A stretch of DNA of 51,252 bases from an uncultured Paraprevotella sp. GTDB lineage: Bacteria; Bacteroidota; Bacteroidia; Bacteroidales; Bacteroidaceae. A model generated the notes under the pieces. That model searched no databases and was not told the origin of the DNA. It worked only from the letters and a program-made list of their open reading frames with translations. Below are positions 1-7,757 of this stretch, piece after piece; positions within the stretch are counted from its first letter, which is position 1, and each line of letters opens with the position of its first letter. The DNA lies in contig CALUNJ010000004.1 of NCBI GenBank assembly GCA_944321975.1, positions 1-51,252 of the forward strand. The letters are read 5' to 3'. Position numbers and translations under genes: made by a program.

Positions 1-34
1 CGATTTCGTGCTATTCCCGTCACACACTTTTCCA
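1..34 (+). repeat. Edge fragment of the dispersed palindromic element (copy 1)
   Basis: The first ~34 bases align with the conserved tract that follows the hairpin in the other copies (for example around 8660-8695: ATTTTGTCCTATCCCGCC...; here ATTTCGTGCTATTCCCGT...). The hairpin itself would lie to the left of the window, so this is seen only as a fragment. Orientation matches the copies at 8.6, 41.3 and 51.0 kb. Confidence 0.5.
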
Positions 35-124
35 AGCACAAGCAGCCCCAAAGCCGCCGCAAGGAGAAGGCCATGGCACTCAACATGTAAAAAGAACGAA
101 TTCTGAAGAAGCGCCCGCCTGCGG

Positions 125-143
125 AAAGGCACGCGGTGCCCCC
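125..143 (-). terminator. Possible terminator of the DUF1460 gene
   Basis: A small hairpin, GGCAC (128-132), loop GCG, GTGCC (136-140), lies just past the stop of the minus-strand gene ending at 152 and reads into a short T stretch (TTT) on that strand. The stem is short, so the call is tentative. Confidence 0.35.
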
Positions 144-151
144 CGACGTGC

Positions 152-1027
152 TCAAATAACCCGCACCACACGCACGCCAAGTTGCGAAGGATGCTTCTTC
201 ATGTATTGCCTCAGGGTCATGGGCTCCAGCACCACCTTTTTATGAATGCTCGAAGCATTGAGCAGATGCAAACGGCCTTTCCTCCACACGGCAAAACCCA
301 GATGGGACGTGTCCAGCCCCCGCTTCCGCGTCACAATGGCCAGGATGTCGCCATCGTGAATGGCACCCAGCTCGTCTCTCCCCTTTCCCGTCCAGTCCGC
401 AGGCACATATCTCACCCGCTTTCCGTCGAAACGCTGTTCGTTCGCCCGTATGCGGCGCACGTCTTCAGGTTTCCCCTTCAACATCGGATAAGCCTCCGGA
501 TGGGTGGTCATGTAGTTCAGTTCCAACCGCTGCACGCCCACGAAAGGACGGAAACCGTCCTGCGCCTCCCCGCAGATTTCCCGCACCAACCCTTGCCGCC
601 CGTTGCTCTCAATCCATTCGCTAAAATAGTGGTTGCGTGACGGATAACCATCCAGCCTCCCCTCGCGGTAGCGCAGTTTTTCCAGATTCCGGCAAAAAAC
701 GGCGAACGAAGGGGAAGCATCGCGCAACGTGAGCGCCAGGGCCACCACGTTTTCGACCAATGTCGTGCAGTCCACTTGCCGCAGATTGACCACAAGCTCC
801 TCTTCCCCGTTCACCTCCAACGTAGAAGCCACATAAGGCGTCCCGATGAACTTTTCCGCGAAAAAGAGCGTCCAATCCGTGTCCTTCGGCCTGCGTGCCG
901 CTTCAGACAACCAAGCCATGACCTTCACAGAATCTTCCGGCGCATAAGTCAAGGCCAGAAGGCGCACCGGGCAACACATCGCCGCAATGACGCAAACTTT
1001 CATTATCCAGACATTTCGTCCCATCAT
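152..1027 (-). CDS. DUF1460 family, N-acetylmuramoyl-amidase-like exported protein
   Basis: A 291-residue protein with a hydrophobic N-terminus ending near LLALTY, consistent with export. The core fits the DUF1460 / amidase-like family of NlpC/P60-type fold: a cysteine in VDCTTLVENV (about residue 87) is the likely nucleophile, and HLGFAVW with LLNASS near residues 243-258 supplies the likely histidine. These proteins are thought to hydrolyse peptidoglycan fragments in the envelope; the exact substrate here is not known. Upstream on its strand an AGGAAG-like Shine-Dalgarno lies ~20 bases before the start, and several ATG codons cluster there (1027, 1024 and later), so the start could shift by a few residues. 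Transcribed alone, divergently from the sigma-factor gene. Confidence 0.8.
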   Translation of the reverse strand: MMGRNVWIMKVCVIAAMCCPVRLLALTYAPEDSVKVMAWLSEAARRPKDTDWTLFFAEKFIGTPYVASTLEVNGEEELVVNLRQVDCTTLVENVVALALTLRDASPSFAVFCRNLEKLRYREGRLDGYPSRNHYFSEWIESNGRQGLVREICGEAQDGFRPFVGVQRLELNYMTTHPEAYPMLKGKPEDVRRIRANEQRFDGKRVRYVPADWTGKGRDELGAIHDGDILAIVTRKRGLDTSHLGFAVWRKGRLHLLNASSIHKKVVLEPMTLRQYMKKHPSQLGVRVVRVI

Positions 1028-1298
1028 CCATAAGCATTTGAGTGGTTACTTCCTTTCTTTTCCTCCCGCAGCAACCGCCTTGAAACGATTGAACCACGCC
1101 CGCCCCCAAAGGTTGCGGCCACAAGCTCCGACCGCCAGGCTGAAAACACGTGGAAAAATATAAAAAAAGGCACAATCCCGCAAGGAAAAGAACGGAAACA
1201 TTCGCCAACGCAGAAACAAAAGCCGGTAAAAGCTGACTTTTCCACATTCTGAAAGCAATAAATCCAAGTTTATGTCGCTTCGTCCCAATCTTTTTTCG

Positions 1299-1306
1299 TA
1301 CTTTTG
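1299..1306 (+). promoter_or_regulatory. Bacteroidota -7 box for the sigma-factor gene
   Basis: TACTTTTG matches the Bacteroidota -7 consensus TAnnTTTG exactly. A start of transcription near 1311-1313 would leave a leader of about 120 bases before the ATG at 1436 and rules out initiation at the further-upstream in-frame ATG (1304). The rest of the gap 1028-1435 between the two divergent genes shows no other gene. Confidence 0.6.
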
Positions 1307-1435
1307 CGGGCAAACAGACCGGCCACGGCCGGCATCCTCCCCGGGATGAACGTTGCCTTGGTTGCCCCCGCATGCCATTGTGCTGCACATGGGCGGGGGA
1401 CGTTGAAGAATACCTTTGAACACGAAAAACGGGAA

Positions 1436-2056
1436 ATGGACGTTAAAAAAATCTATTTTGAGGACTTGCAGATAGCCCAAGCCCTGATCCACAGGGACGA
1501 AAGGGTTACGCGCAACTATTTCTACCGGAAGTGTTATCCCCTGTTCAAGTCCATTTACAACAGCTATTACACCGATTGTGCCGGCTGCAAGGAGTTTATG
1601 GATGAAATTTACATCATAGTATTAGCACCAGACAGGAAGACCGGCAAATGCCAGATGGAAAACTTCAGAGGAGAAAGCACGTTGGCCAGTTGGCTGAAAA
1701 CGGCTTGCCTGTATTATTGCTACAGGAAATACGAATTGAAAAACCGCATGCCGAGATATGAACGTCTGATCCCCGGCAACGACCGGGAAAAAGAAAATGA
1801 CAGAGACCGGGACGAAGAAAAATACGGCTCCGTCGAAATAAACTTCAACCACCTCAACCGTGAAGACGCCTTGGTGATCCTGAAACAAATGCCCAACAAA
1901 CGTTACAGCGAAATCATCCGTCTCAGGTATCTGGAACTCCTCACCCACGAAGAAACGGCAAAAGCCCTTGGCATGACCATGGAAAATTACTACAACAAAC
2001 ACAAACTTGCGAAAGCCCAATATGTTCGCATTCACGGAAAGGAGGAACAACGATGA
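1436..2056 (+). CDS. RNA polymerase sigma factor, ECF-like sigma-70 family
   Basis: A 206-residue protein. The N-terminal half (about residues 5-100, including RNYFYRKCYPLFKSIY and the segment GESTLASWLKTACLYYCYRKY) resembles sigma region 2, and the C-terminal part (about 140-200, NREDALVILKQMPNKRY...LTHEETAKALGMTMENYYN) resembles the region 4 helix-turn-helix. The start at 1436 was chosen because the -7 box sits at 1299-1306 and because the family starts close to this point; upstream in-frame sequence is rich in Ala/Gly/Cys and unlike a sigma factor. The region between 2 and 4 carries a charged stretch (NDREKENDRDRDEEK). Its stop overlaps the next gene by 4 bases, so the two are translationally coupled. 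Target promoters are unknown. Confidence 0.75.
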   Translation: MDVKKIYFEDLQIAQALIHRDERVTRNYFYRKCYPLFKSIYNSYYTDCAGCKEFMDEIYIIVLAPDRKTGKCQMENFRGESTLASWLKTACLYYCYRKYELKNRMPRYERLIPGNDREKENDRDRDEEKYGSVEINFNHLNREDALVILKQMPNKRYSEIIRLRYLELLTHEETAKALGMTMENYYNKHKLAKAQYVRIHGKEEQR

Positions 2057-2568
2057 CATTTGACAATCTCGACTTCATGCACGACGGTTCCGGTTTTCCG
2101 GTGAGCATCGAAGAATTGGCCGCCTATCTTGACGGAAACCTGGCAGAAGATGAAAGGCGGCGCGTGGCATCCGTGATAGAAAAGGACGACACGATGCAGG
2201 ACATTATGGACGGGATGGAGCAAGCGGAAGAAGAACTCGCGGCGTGTGCCCCAGAGGACATGCAGCTGCCCGGCGAATTGGCCGGAGCGGACTTTGACCT
2301 GCCCGACCTTGACCGCCACGGCGCTTACAGGGGCAACCGCTTCGGACCGTTCCTGGCGGCGGCATGTTTTGCGGTGCCGACAGGACTATTCGAAGAAGCC
2401 TTCGACCCATGTGAAGCCCCGGGAGGACGGGTTTCCACCCCAATAGATGCCGCCGGCCCAACCACCGCAGGCGACCTGCCAGCCGATGAGGCCGAGGATG
2501 CCGGGTCCCTTCCGTCAGAAGACGACGAACAGCCTTTGAACGATCCACAAGACGAAATGCTCAAATAG
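2053..2568 (+). CDS. Hypothetical acidic partner protein of the ECF sigma factor
   Basis: A 171-residue protein whose start overlaps the sigma-factor stop (ATGA). Residues 17-62 (SIEELAAYLDG...EERRRVASVIEKDDTMQDIMDG) look like the helical N-terminal segment that many anti-sigma factors and Bacteroidota partner proteins place ahead of a membrane helix. Here no convincing membrane helix follows: the only mildly hydrophobic stretch is FGPFLAAACFAVPTGLF (about 98-114), and the C-terminus is a disordered Pro/Asp/Glu-rich tail. The position suggests a regulator of the sigma factor, perhaps a cytosolic anti-sigma, but this is inference from context and weak N-terminal likeness. Confidence 0.6.
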   Translation: MTFDNLDFMHDGSGFPVSIEELAAYLDGNLAEDERRRVASVIEKDDTMQDIMDGMEQAEEELAACAPEDMQLPGELAGADFDLPDLDRHGAYRGNRFGPFLAAACFAVPTGLFEEAFDPCEAPGGRVSTPIDAAGPTTAGDLPADEAEDAGSLPSEDDEQPLNDPQDEMLK

Positions 2569-2800
2569 AAGGGATCATGGCATGACGGAAAGAGCGTGGG
2601 CACCATCGTGGAAGCCATTTGCAAAAGGATATAAAAAGAAATCAAGACACTTAAATATAGCCCTTAGGGGGACATCGAAAGAAATATCCGGTCAAGAACC
2701 GGAAAAGGAGAGCCGGCCGGACTGGCAATCCGCCCACTGGAACCATCAAAGAAAGCCTGATTTTGGCCTTCCATTTCTTTTTTCTTCGGATTTATCTCCT

Positions 2801-2808
2801 TATTTTTG
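2801..2808 (+). promoter_or_regulatory. -7 box abutting the T9SS plug gene start
   Basis: TATTTTTG matches TAnnTTTG. The next ATG (2813) is only five bases beyond the box, so transcription would begin at or next to the start codon. The 244-base gap before it (2569-2812) holds no gene; it contains a 6-bp hairpin (TCCGGT/ACCGGA, 2687-2703) without a T-run. Confidence 0.6.
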
Positions 2809-2812
2809 CAGC

Positions 2813-4069
2813 ATGAGAACAATGATTTTACTGCTCTGCCTGCTGGGCAGCATGGCCGGCATGCATGCGCAACGGCATGAAATCCTGGACGAACGCCTGC
2901 ACACGTTGCAAGTGGTCGTGAACGACGACCCGCTTCTCCCCCCCATAATGAACCTGGGAGGAAGGAACCATGTGGAAATCAGTTTCGATGAATTCTCACA
3001 CGAATATCATCGCTATATCTACAAGGTGGAACATTGCAATGCAGACTGGACACCCTCTACCGAAATCTTCGAATCCGACTATCTGAACGGATTTAACGGC
3101 GAGACCATCGAGGACTACGAGAAAAGTTTCAACACGACTGTACTCTACACCCATTACGCCTTGCGAATCCCCAACGAATATGTCTCGCTCAAGCTCTCGG
3201 GAAACTACAAAGTGACGGTCTACAACGACGAAGGGGAAGAGCCTGTGCCCGTGCTGACGGCATGCTTCTGCCTGGTCGAACCGGGCGTGAGCATCGGGGT
3301 CACCGTGAGCACCAACACCGACATAGACTTCAACGCCTCGCACCAACAACTTGATTTCACCGTCAATTACGGACTCCTGAAGGTGGTCGACCCGCACCGT
3401 GAACTGCAAACCGTAGTGATGCAAAACCGAAGATGGGACAACTGCGTGGTCAATCCGGAACCGGACATCCAAGCCGCCGGAAAAATCGAATTCACCCACA
3501 ACCGCCAACTGATTTTCCCGGCAGGCAACGAATACCACAAATTTGAAATTCTCGACCTCCACGTGCCCACACTCAATGTAGACCGCATGGAATGGTTCGA
3601 TCCTTATTACCACGCCACACTGCTGCCCAGCCGCACCGCGCGGAATTACCTCTATGACGAAGACCAGAACGGCGCCTTCATCATCCGCAACAGCGAGGAT
3701 TACGACGTGGAAACCACATGCGACTACGTGTTCACCCACTTCACCCTCCACAGCCCCCAACTTCCCGGAGGGGAAGTCTATCTGAACGGAGCCTGGACGT
3801 GTAACCGTTTCACACCAGAGTTCCGCATGACTTACAACCGGGACAGGCAGGCCTATGAAGCCACTGTCCTGCTGAAGCAAGGATATTATAATTACAATTA
3901 TCTGTTCGTGCACGAGGGCAGCAATCATGGCGACAGCGGCCCGACCGACGGAAATTTCCATGAGACCGAAAACGAATACATCATCCTGGTCTACTACCGG
4001 CCCAACGGCGGACGATATGACAAGCTCGTGGGCTACCGGAGAATGAACTTCAAAATCAACAAAAGATAA
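2813..4069 (+). CDS. Type IX secretion system plug protein (DUF5103 family)
   Basis: A 418-residue exported protein with a clear signal peptide (MRTMILLLCLLGSMAGMHAQ, cleavage after HAQ). The order of motifs (LQVVVNDDPLLPPIMNLGG, ISFDEFSHEYHRYIYKVEHC, DWTPS, FLVEP-type strands, LPGGEVYLNGAW, YYNYNYLF, ENEYIILVYYRP) matches the DUF5103 family, now assigned as the plug that closes the SprA outer-membrane channel of the type IX secretion system. The start at 2813 is fixed by the signal peptide and by the -7 box immediately upstream; the longer open frame from 2582 is not credible. The gene is 11 bases ahead of a 2-hydroxyacid dehydrogenase and probably co-transcribed with it. Presence of this gene implies a T9SS elsewhere in the genome. 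Confidence 0.85.
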   Translation: MRTMILLLCLLGSMAGMHAQRHEILDERLHTLQVVVNDDPLLPPIMNLGGRNHVEISFDEFSHEYHRYIYKVEHCNADWTPSTEIFESDYLNGFNGETIEDYEKSFNTTVLYTHYALRIPNEYVSLKLSGNYKVTVYNDEGEEPVPVLTACFCLVEPGVSIGVTVSTNTDIDFNASHQQLDFTVNYGLLKVVDPHRELQTVVMQNRRWDNCVVNPEPDIQAAGKIEFTHNRQLIFPAGNEYHKFEILDLHVPTLNVDRMEWFDPYYHATLLPSRTARNYLYDEDQNGAFIIRNSEDYDVETTCDYVFTHFTLHSPQLPGGEVYLNGAWTCNRFTPEFRMTYNRDRQAYEATVLLKQGYYNYNYLFVHEGSNHGDSGPTDGNFHETENEYIILVYYRPNGGRYDKLVGYRRMNFKINKR

Positions 4070-4080
4070 GAGGAAGAAAA

Positions 4081-5040
4081 ATGAAAATCATCGTATTAGA
4101 CGGTTACGGGCTGAATCCGGGCGACTTGTCGTGGGAAGGCATCGAGGAGATGGGGGACCTGACCGTGTATCCACGCACCAGCGACGAGGAATTTTACGAC
4201 CATGCCGCCGGAGCGGACATTCTGCTGACCAACAAGCCCCCCATTACGAAAGAACGACTCTGCCGCCTGCCCGACCTGAAATACATCGGCGTGCTGGCCA
4301 CCGGCTATAACGTGGTAGACACGGAGGCAGCACGGCAGCACGGCATTCCCGTATGCAACATCCCGGCATACAGCACGGCATCGGTGGCGCAAATGGCATT
4401 CGCCTTGATTTTGTCCATCACCAACAGGGCTGAACATTATGCGGAAGAAAACCGCCAAGGCAAATGGAGCCGGAATCCCGACTTCTGTTATTGGGACACC
4501 CCGCTCGTCGAACTGGCCGGAAAGAAAATGGGCATCGTGGGATTGGGACACACCGGGATGGCCACGGCACACATCGCCTTGGCTTTCGGCATGGAAGTGC
4601 ATGCCTTCACGTCCAAAAGCCAGGCGCAACTCGGCACAGCCATTCACAAGGAACCGACCTTGGAAACCCTGCTTGCCACATGCGATGTGGTGAGTCTGCA
4701 CTGCCCCCTCACACCCGCCACCCAACATCTCATCAACCGGAAAACACTAAACCAGATGAAACCCGGTTGCATCCTGATCAACACGGCCCGCGGCCCGCTG
4801 GTGAACGAAAACGACGTGGCAGAAGCCCTTTGCGCCCGCACTCTCGCGGCATACGGAGCCGATGTCATGGACAGGGAACCGCCCTCGGCCGAAAGCCCCT
4901 TGTGGAAAGCCCCCAATGCCTATCTCACGCCACACATCGCATGGGCCACGCGCGAAGCACGCCAGCGCCTGATGGACATCTGCGCGGACAACTTGCATGC
5001 CTTTCTCGACGGAAAACCGCAAAACATAGTGAATCCATGA
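4081..5040 (+). CDS. D-2-hydroxyacid dehydrogenase (glycerate dehydrogenase-like)
   Basis: A 319-residue NAD(P)-dependent oxidoreductase of the D-isomer 2-hydroxyacid dehydrogenase family. The dinucleotide-binding motif GLGHTG is at 154-159, and the catalytic Arg/Glu/His triad is seen as TARGPL (R237), MDREPP (E266) and LTPHIAW (H285). The N-terminal catalytic-domain signature LKYIGVLATGYNVVD (67-80) is typical of the glycerate dehydrogenase / hydroxypyruvate reductase branch, reducing hydroxypyruvate or a related 2-keto acid in the cytoplasm. Substrate choice between glycerate, lactate and other acids cannot be settled from sequence reading alone. It overlaps the next gene by 4 bases. Confidence 0.85.
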   Translation: MKIIVLDGYGLNPGDLSWEGIEEMGDLTVYPRTSDEEFYDHAAGADILLTNKPPITKERLCRLPDLKYIGVLATGYNVVDTEAARQHGIPVCNIPAYSTASVAQMAFALILSITNRAEHYAEENRQGKWSRNPDFCYWDTPLVELAGKKMGIVGLGHTGMATAHIALAFGMEVHAFTSKSQAQLGTAIHKEPTLETLLATCDVVSLHCPLTPATQHLINRKTLNQMKPGCILINTARGPLVNENDVAEALCARTLAAYGADVMDREPPSAESPLWKAPNAYLTPHIAWATREARQRLMDICADNLHAFLDGKPQNIVNP

Positions 5041-5714
5041 CCGGCCAACTGCTGCACATCTTGCAAGCCATGGGCGAAACATTGCGCATCCCGGCTTCGT
5101 TCGTCGTCATCGAATTTGTCGGCACAATGGCTTTCGCCATTTCGGGCATCCGGCTGGCTTCTGCCAAACGTTTTGACTGGTTCGGCGCATATATCGTGGG
5201 CATGGCTACAGCCATCGGCGGCGGAACCTTGCGCGATGTCATGCTGGGCATACCTCCTTTCTGGATGACAAATTCCATCTACGTCATCTGTTGCGGCCTT
5301 GCCTTATTATGGGTGATTCTGTTCGGAAAGAAAATCATCCGCCAGCAAAGCACGTGGTTTATTTTCGACACCGTGGGGCTGGCTCTTTTCAATATCATCG
5401 GTCTGGAAAAGACTCTCAACATGGGATATCCCCTGTGGATGGCCGTCATCATGGGATGCATCACGGGGGCTGCAGGAGGCATCCTGCGAGACATTCTTAT
5501 CAATGAAGTGCCGCTCATATTCCGGCAAGACATCTACGCCATGGCCTGCATCGCCGGTGGAATGGTTTATATTGCCGGTTATTCCGGCGGGCTTCCGGCC
5601 GAAGTCAATGCCGTATTGTCAGCCATCGTGGTTATCTCCATCCGGCTGCTGGCTGTGAGGTTCCATTGGCATCTGCCCATTCTGAAAGGCAATGGGGAAA
5701 AGGAAGAAAAGTAA
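5037..5714 (+). CDS. TRIC/UPF0126 family inner-membrane channel protein
   Basis: A 225-residue polytopic membrane protein made of two tandem repeats of three helices, the hallmark of the UPF0126 (YadS/YicG) family, whose members are bacterial relatives of TRIC cation channels. The paired signatures GGGTLRDVMLG (about 61-71) and AAGGILRDILI (about 147-157) mark equivalent points of the two repeats, and GTMAFAISGI opens the first. The start ATG at 5037 overlaps the dehydrogenase stop, giving translational coupling. The bacterial family has been linked to glycine uptake in some species and to cation permeation in others; the role here is open. Confidence 0.8.
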   Translation: MTGQLLHILQAMGETLRIPASFVVIEFVGTMAFAISGIRLASAKRFDWFGAYIVGMATAIGGGTLRDVMLGIPPFWMTNSIYVICCGLALLWVILFGKKIIRQQSTWFIFDTVGLALFNIIGLEKTLNMGYPLWMAVIMGCITGAAGGILRDILINEVPLIFRQDIYAMACIAGGMVYIAGYSGGLPAEVNAVLSAIVVISIRLLAVRFHWHLPILKGNGEKEEK

Positions 5715-5718
5715 AAAG

Positions 5719-5758
5719 CAGGGGGAAATCCCCAAAAACGAATCAAGGCTTCCCCCTG
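5719..5758. terminator. Bidirectional terminator between convergent genes
   Basis: CAGGGGGAA (5719-5727) pairs with TTCCCCCTG (5750-5758); a smaller hairpin GGGGGAAATCCCC nests at its left. It lies where the plus-strand membrane gene and the minus-strand MmcQ gene end within 28 bases of each other, and the right arm lies inside the MmcQ coding end. Confidence 0.45.
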
Positions 5759-6102
5759 AGTTGCCCGCGCAACTTTCGGGGAAACCTTTGTATCACTTCG
5801 TCATAAGAATGGTCAATCAGGTGGCGTATCAACGAATCGGGCACATCGCCATGCGTAATCGCAATCTGGTTCCAATAGCGTTTGTTCCAATGCCAGGCTC
5901 CGGTGATTCCCCGGTAATGATCGCGCAACTCGATGGCATAATCAGGTGCGCACTTCAGGCAAAACCAATCCACGTTGTTCAAGTCTATGCACGCAAAAAT
6001 CTTGTGCATCACCCGGAACACCAAAATCGTCTCGCCAAAAGGAAAATCTTCTGTGGCAGCAGGTTTCGCAAGGCAATAAGCCCTGATTTCCTCCACATCC
6101 AT
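5743..6102 (-). CDS. MmcQ/YjbR family protein
   Basis: A 119-residue small protein of the MmcQ/YjbR fold (CyaY-like, double-wing DNA-binding suggestion). Diagnostic segments are EEIRAYCLAKPAATEDFPFG near the N-terminus, KIFACIDL, WFCLKCAPD, AWHWNKRYWNQI and the end VPDSLIRHLIDHSYDEV. The start MDVEEIR at 6102 was chosen from the family pattern; upstream in-frame sequence overlaps the PqqD gene and looks non-coding. It is the last gene of the five-gene operon and starts 16 bases after PqqD. Family members are widespread and mostly uncharacterised, so no enzymatic role is claimed. Confidence 0.8.
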   Translation of the reverse strand: MDVEEIRAYCLAKPAATEDFPFGETILVFRVMHKIFACIDLNNVDWFCLKCAPDYAIELRDHYRGITGAWHWNKRYWNQIAITHGDVPDSLIRHLIDHSYDEVIQRFPRKLRGQLRGKP

Positions 6103-6118
6103 CCCGACGCACGGCCTT

Positions 6119-6385
6119 TTACACCAACAAACCGATCTCACGCCATGTGAGAAGCACATGTTCCACATCCTTACGGGCCGTATCGGCATCCACGTCATAA
6201 GCGGCTAACAAGGCTTCCGTAAGAAGCTGTTCGTCAAATTCCTTTCCGACAGCTTCTTTCCAAAGGAAAGCGGCCGTTTCATTCAGAGAGATGATTTTAC
6301 TGAAATCAATGTTTTCCATACCCTGCGACAAAACCACATTCTCGCCGCAAATCTCCCGCAGTTCAAATCCGTCTTTGATTCTCAT
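6119..6385 (-). CDS. PqqD-like peptide chaperone (RiPP recognition element)
   Basis: An 88-residue protein with the PqqD layout: beta-hairpin start (DGFELREICGENVVLSQG), the linker MENIDFSKIISLNETAAFLWKEAV typical of PqqD relatives, then two helices (FDEQLLTEALLAAYDVDADTARKDVEHVLLTWREIGLL). In RiPP pathways such domains bind the leader of a precursor peptide and hand it to a modifying enzyme. Here it sits between an S26-like peptidase (5 bases upstream) and MmcQ, in an operon with an HPr-kinase-like ATPase; comparable kinase plus PqqD pairings are known as HPr-rel systems in other phyla. No precursor or radical-SAM gene is seen nearby. Confidence 0.8.
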   Translation of the reverse strand: MRIKDGFELREICGENVVLSQGMENIDFSKIISLNETAAFLWKEAVGKEFDEQLLTEALLAAYDVDADTARKDVEHVLLTWREIGLLV

Positions 6386-6390
6386 TCCCT

Positions 6391-6879
6391 TTAAATATTT
6401 GAAAGTTTCAATTTAATCTTATATATGAATAAAAGGTAACGGCGTATCGGAAGCAATTTTCTCCAAGCCCTCACCCTGCGGCGTAGCCTCTCATCGGAAG
6501 CCGCTATCGTGCGCCCAAAATGACAATAATGTGTGACGATCCCCACCACATCGGACTTCCGGCAATGCTCCGTGCCGCAAATGTTCCCGTCTCCCATCAA
6601 CGTGACACGATCGCCTTCAAGCGCGATGATGCGATGCAACACATACACGCCCTTTGAAATTTCGGCCAACACGGCATCACCGACTTGCAGATTGCCGGCT
6701 TGCGCCAATTGCACCTTGTCCCGGCAATGCTCAAGGAAAGGCCGCATGCTGTAACCTTTCACGTTAATGGTTGCCGTGTGTCCAGTCCGCAAGGCTTCTT
6801 TCACTTGCCCCAATAAAACGGCATTGGGCACTTCCATTTTGCGAATTGCCATTCCGGCTTCTCTTGCTTTTGCTTTCAT
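6391..6879 (-). CDS. S24/S26 family peptidase, soluble signal-peptidase-like
   Basis: A 162-residue protein. GYSMRPFLE gives the nucleophilic serine (S44), VGDAVLAEI follows as box C, YVLHRIIALEGD carries a histidine (H82) at the position that is lysine in classical signal peptidase I, and MGDGN (96-99) resembles the closing GD box. This is the Ser/His arrangement of the SipW/Sec11-type branch. Unlike true signal peptidases there is no N-terminal membrane anchor; instead the C-terminus is strongly basic and partly hydrophobic (LRRRVRAWRKLLPIRRYLLFIYK). The start overlaps the kinase stop by 4 bases (ATGA); the longer open frame upstream is a shadow of the kinase gene. Probably cleaves a peptide inside the cell, by context a leader; the substrate is unknown. 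Confidence 0.75.
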   Translation of the reverse strand: MKAKAREAGMAIRKMEVPNAVLLGQVKEALRTGHTATINVKGYSMRPFLEHCRDKVQLAQAGNLQVGDAVLAEISKGVYVLHRIIALEGDRVTLMGDGNICGTEHCRKSDVVGIVTHYCHFGRTIAASDERLRRRVRAWRKLLPIRRYLLFIYKIKLKLSNI

Positions 6880-7754
6880 TTTCCCGTCAACGTCTGGTAA
6901 CTCAAGCGTGCCGCCGCTTCGTCTGGCAGGCACCCCAAATGGAATAACGGCACCTTGCGGATAAGGTCTGAAATCGTGTCGCAGTGGGCTGTATAAATCC
7001 GGCGGTCCCATTTCATGGTGGAAATGGAAGGAAGCAACGAAGCGAAACTGCCCAACACATTCTCCCGGCGGATGGAATTCTCCGGACATTGTTGCAGTTG
7101 CACAAAGCCACCTACCGGTGCCGCGACGTTGCGGTAACAAGGTGTTTTCCCACTCCAAGGCGACCCGTACACACGGGCTTCCCCGTCCTCAATTCTCACA
7201 ACAGGATTGTCGTCATTCATCAAGTCAGACCCGGGAATGTGTTGGAGCCACAAGCGGGTGTGCGTGCTTTTCCCGGTGCCGCTCTTGCCCAAAAACAAAT
7301 ACCCCACGCCGGCGTTACGCACGACAGAGGCATGCATCAACAAAGTGGCATAAGGGGCAGAGGCAAAAGCATAAGCCAGCATCAGCGCATTGTTCAAGCC
7401 AAAATCACGGTCGGACGCATGAGGGCGCTGCAAACTCACGACACAATCCGAAAAGTCCGGATTGGCTTGCATCAACGCGCACAATTGCATCCGCTCATTA
7501 CAGATTTCAAACTGATAGCCTCCATCGCGCACACGATAAACGCCAAAATTATTACCTCCGCAATCAAACTGCCCCACTTCATCCCCCTGCATTTCCCATG
7601 AAAAAGCATCGTCCACGACGAGGCGGAACAAAAGCCCGCCTTCACCGGCTGTCTCAAAAGGAGCAAAAGAAGCAATCAGACTGGCATCATCACCCGCATT
7701 GCGGAACACGATTTCACACAAATGGCCGGCAATTTTGTATCTATAGGTTTTCAT
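6876..7754 (-). CDS. HPr kinase-like ATPase (HprK-related)
   Basis: A 292-residue protein. Its C-terminal half has the P-loop GKSGTGKST (156-164) preceded by HASVV...GYLFL, as in HPr(Ser) kinase and related kinases, followed by NDDNPVVRIEDG (180-191), whose acidic residues probably bind magnesium, and YGSPWSGK (197-203). The N-terminal half has no recognised catalytic motifs. HprK relatives paired with PqqD-like proteins are found in putative peptide-modification loci, and HprK-like enzymes phosphorylate lasso peptides in some bacteria; whether this one phosphorylates a peptide or a protein is not known. It starts 3 bases after the exported protein gene and overlaps the peptidase gene. Confidence 0.75.
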   Translation of the reverse strand: MKTYRYKIAGHLCEIVFRNAGDDASLIASFAPFETAGEGGLLFRLVVDDAFSWEMQGDEVGQFDCGGNNFGVYRVRDGGYQFEICNERMQLCALMQANPDFSDCVVSLQRPHASDRDFGLNNALMLAYAFASAPYATLLMHASVVRNAGVGYLFLGKSGTGKSTHTRLWLQHIPGSDLMNDDNPVVRIEDGEARVYGSPWSGKTPCYRNVAAPVGGFVQLQQCPENSIRRENVLGSFASLLPSISTMKWDRRIYTAHCDTISDLIRKVPLFHLGCLPDEAAARLSYQTLTGK

Positions 7755-7757
7755 TCG

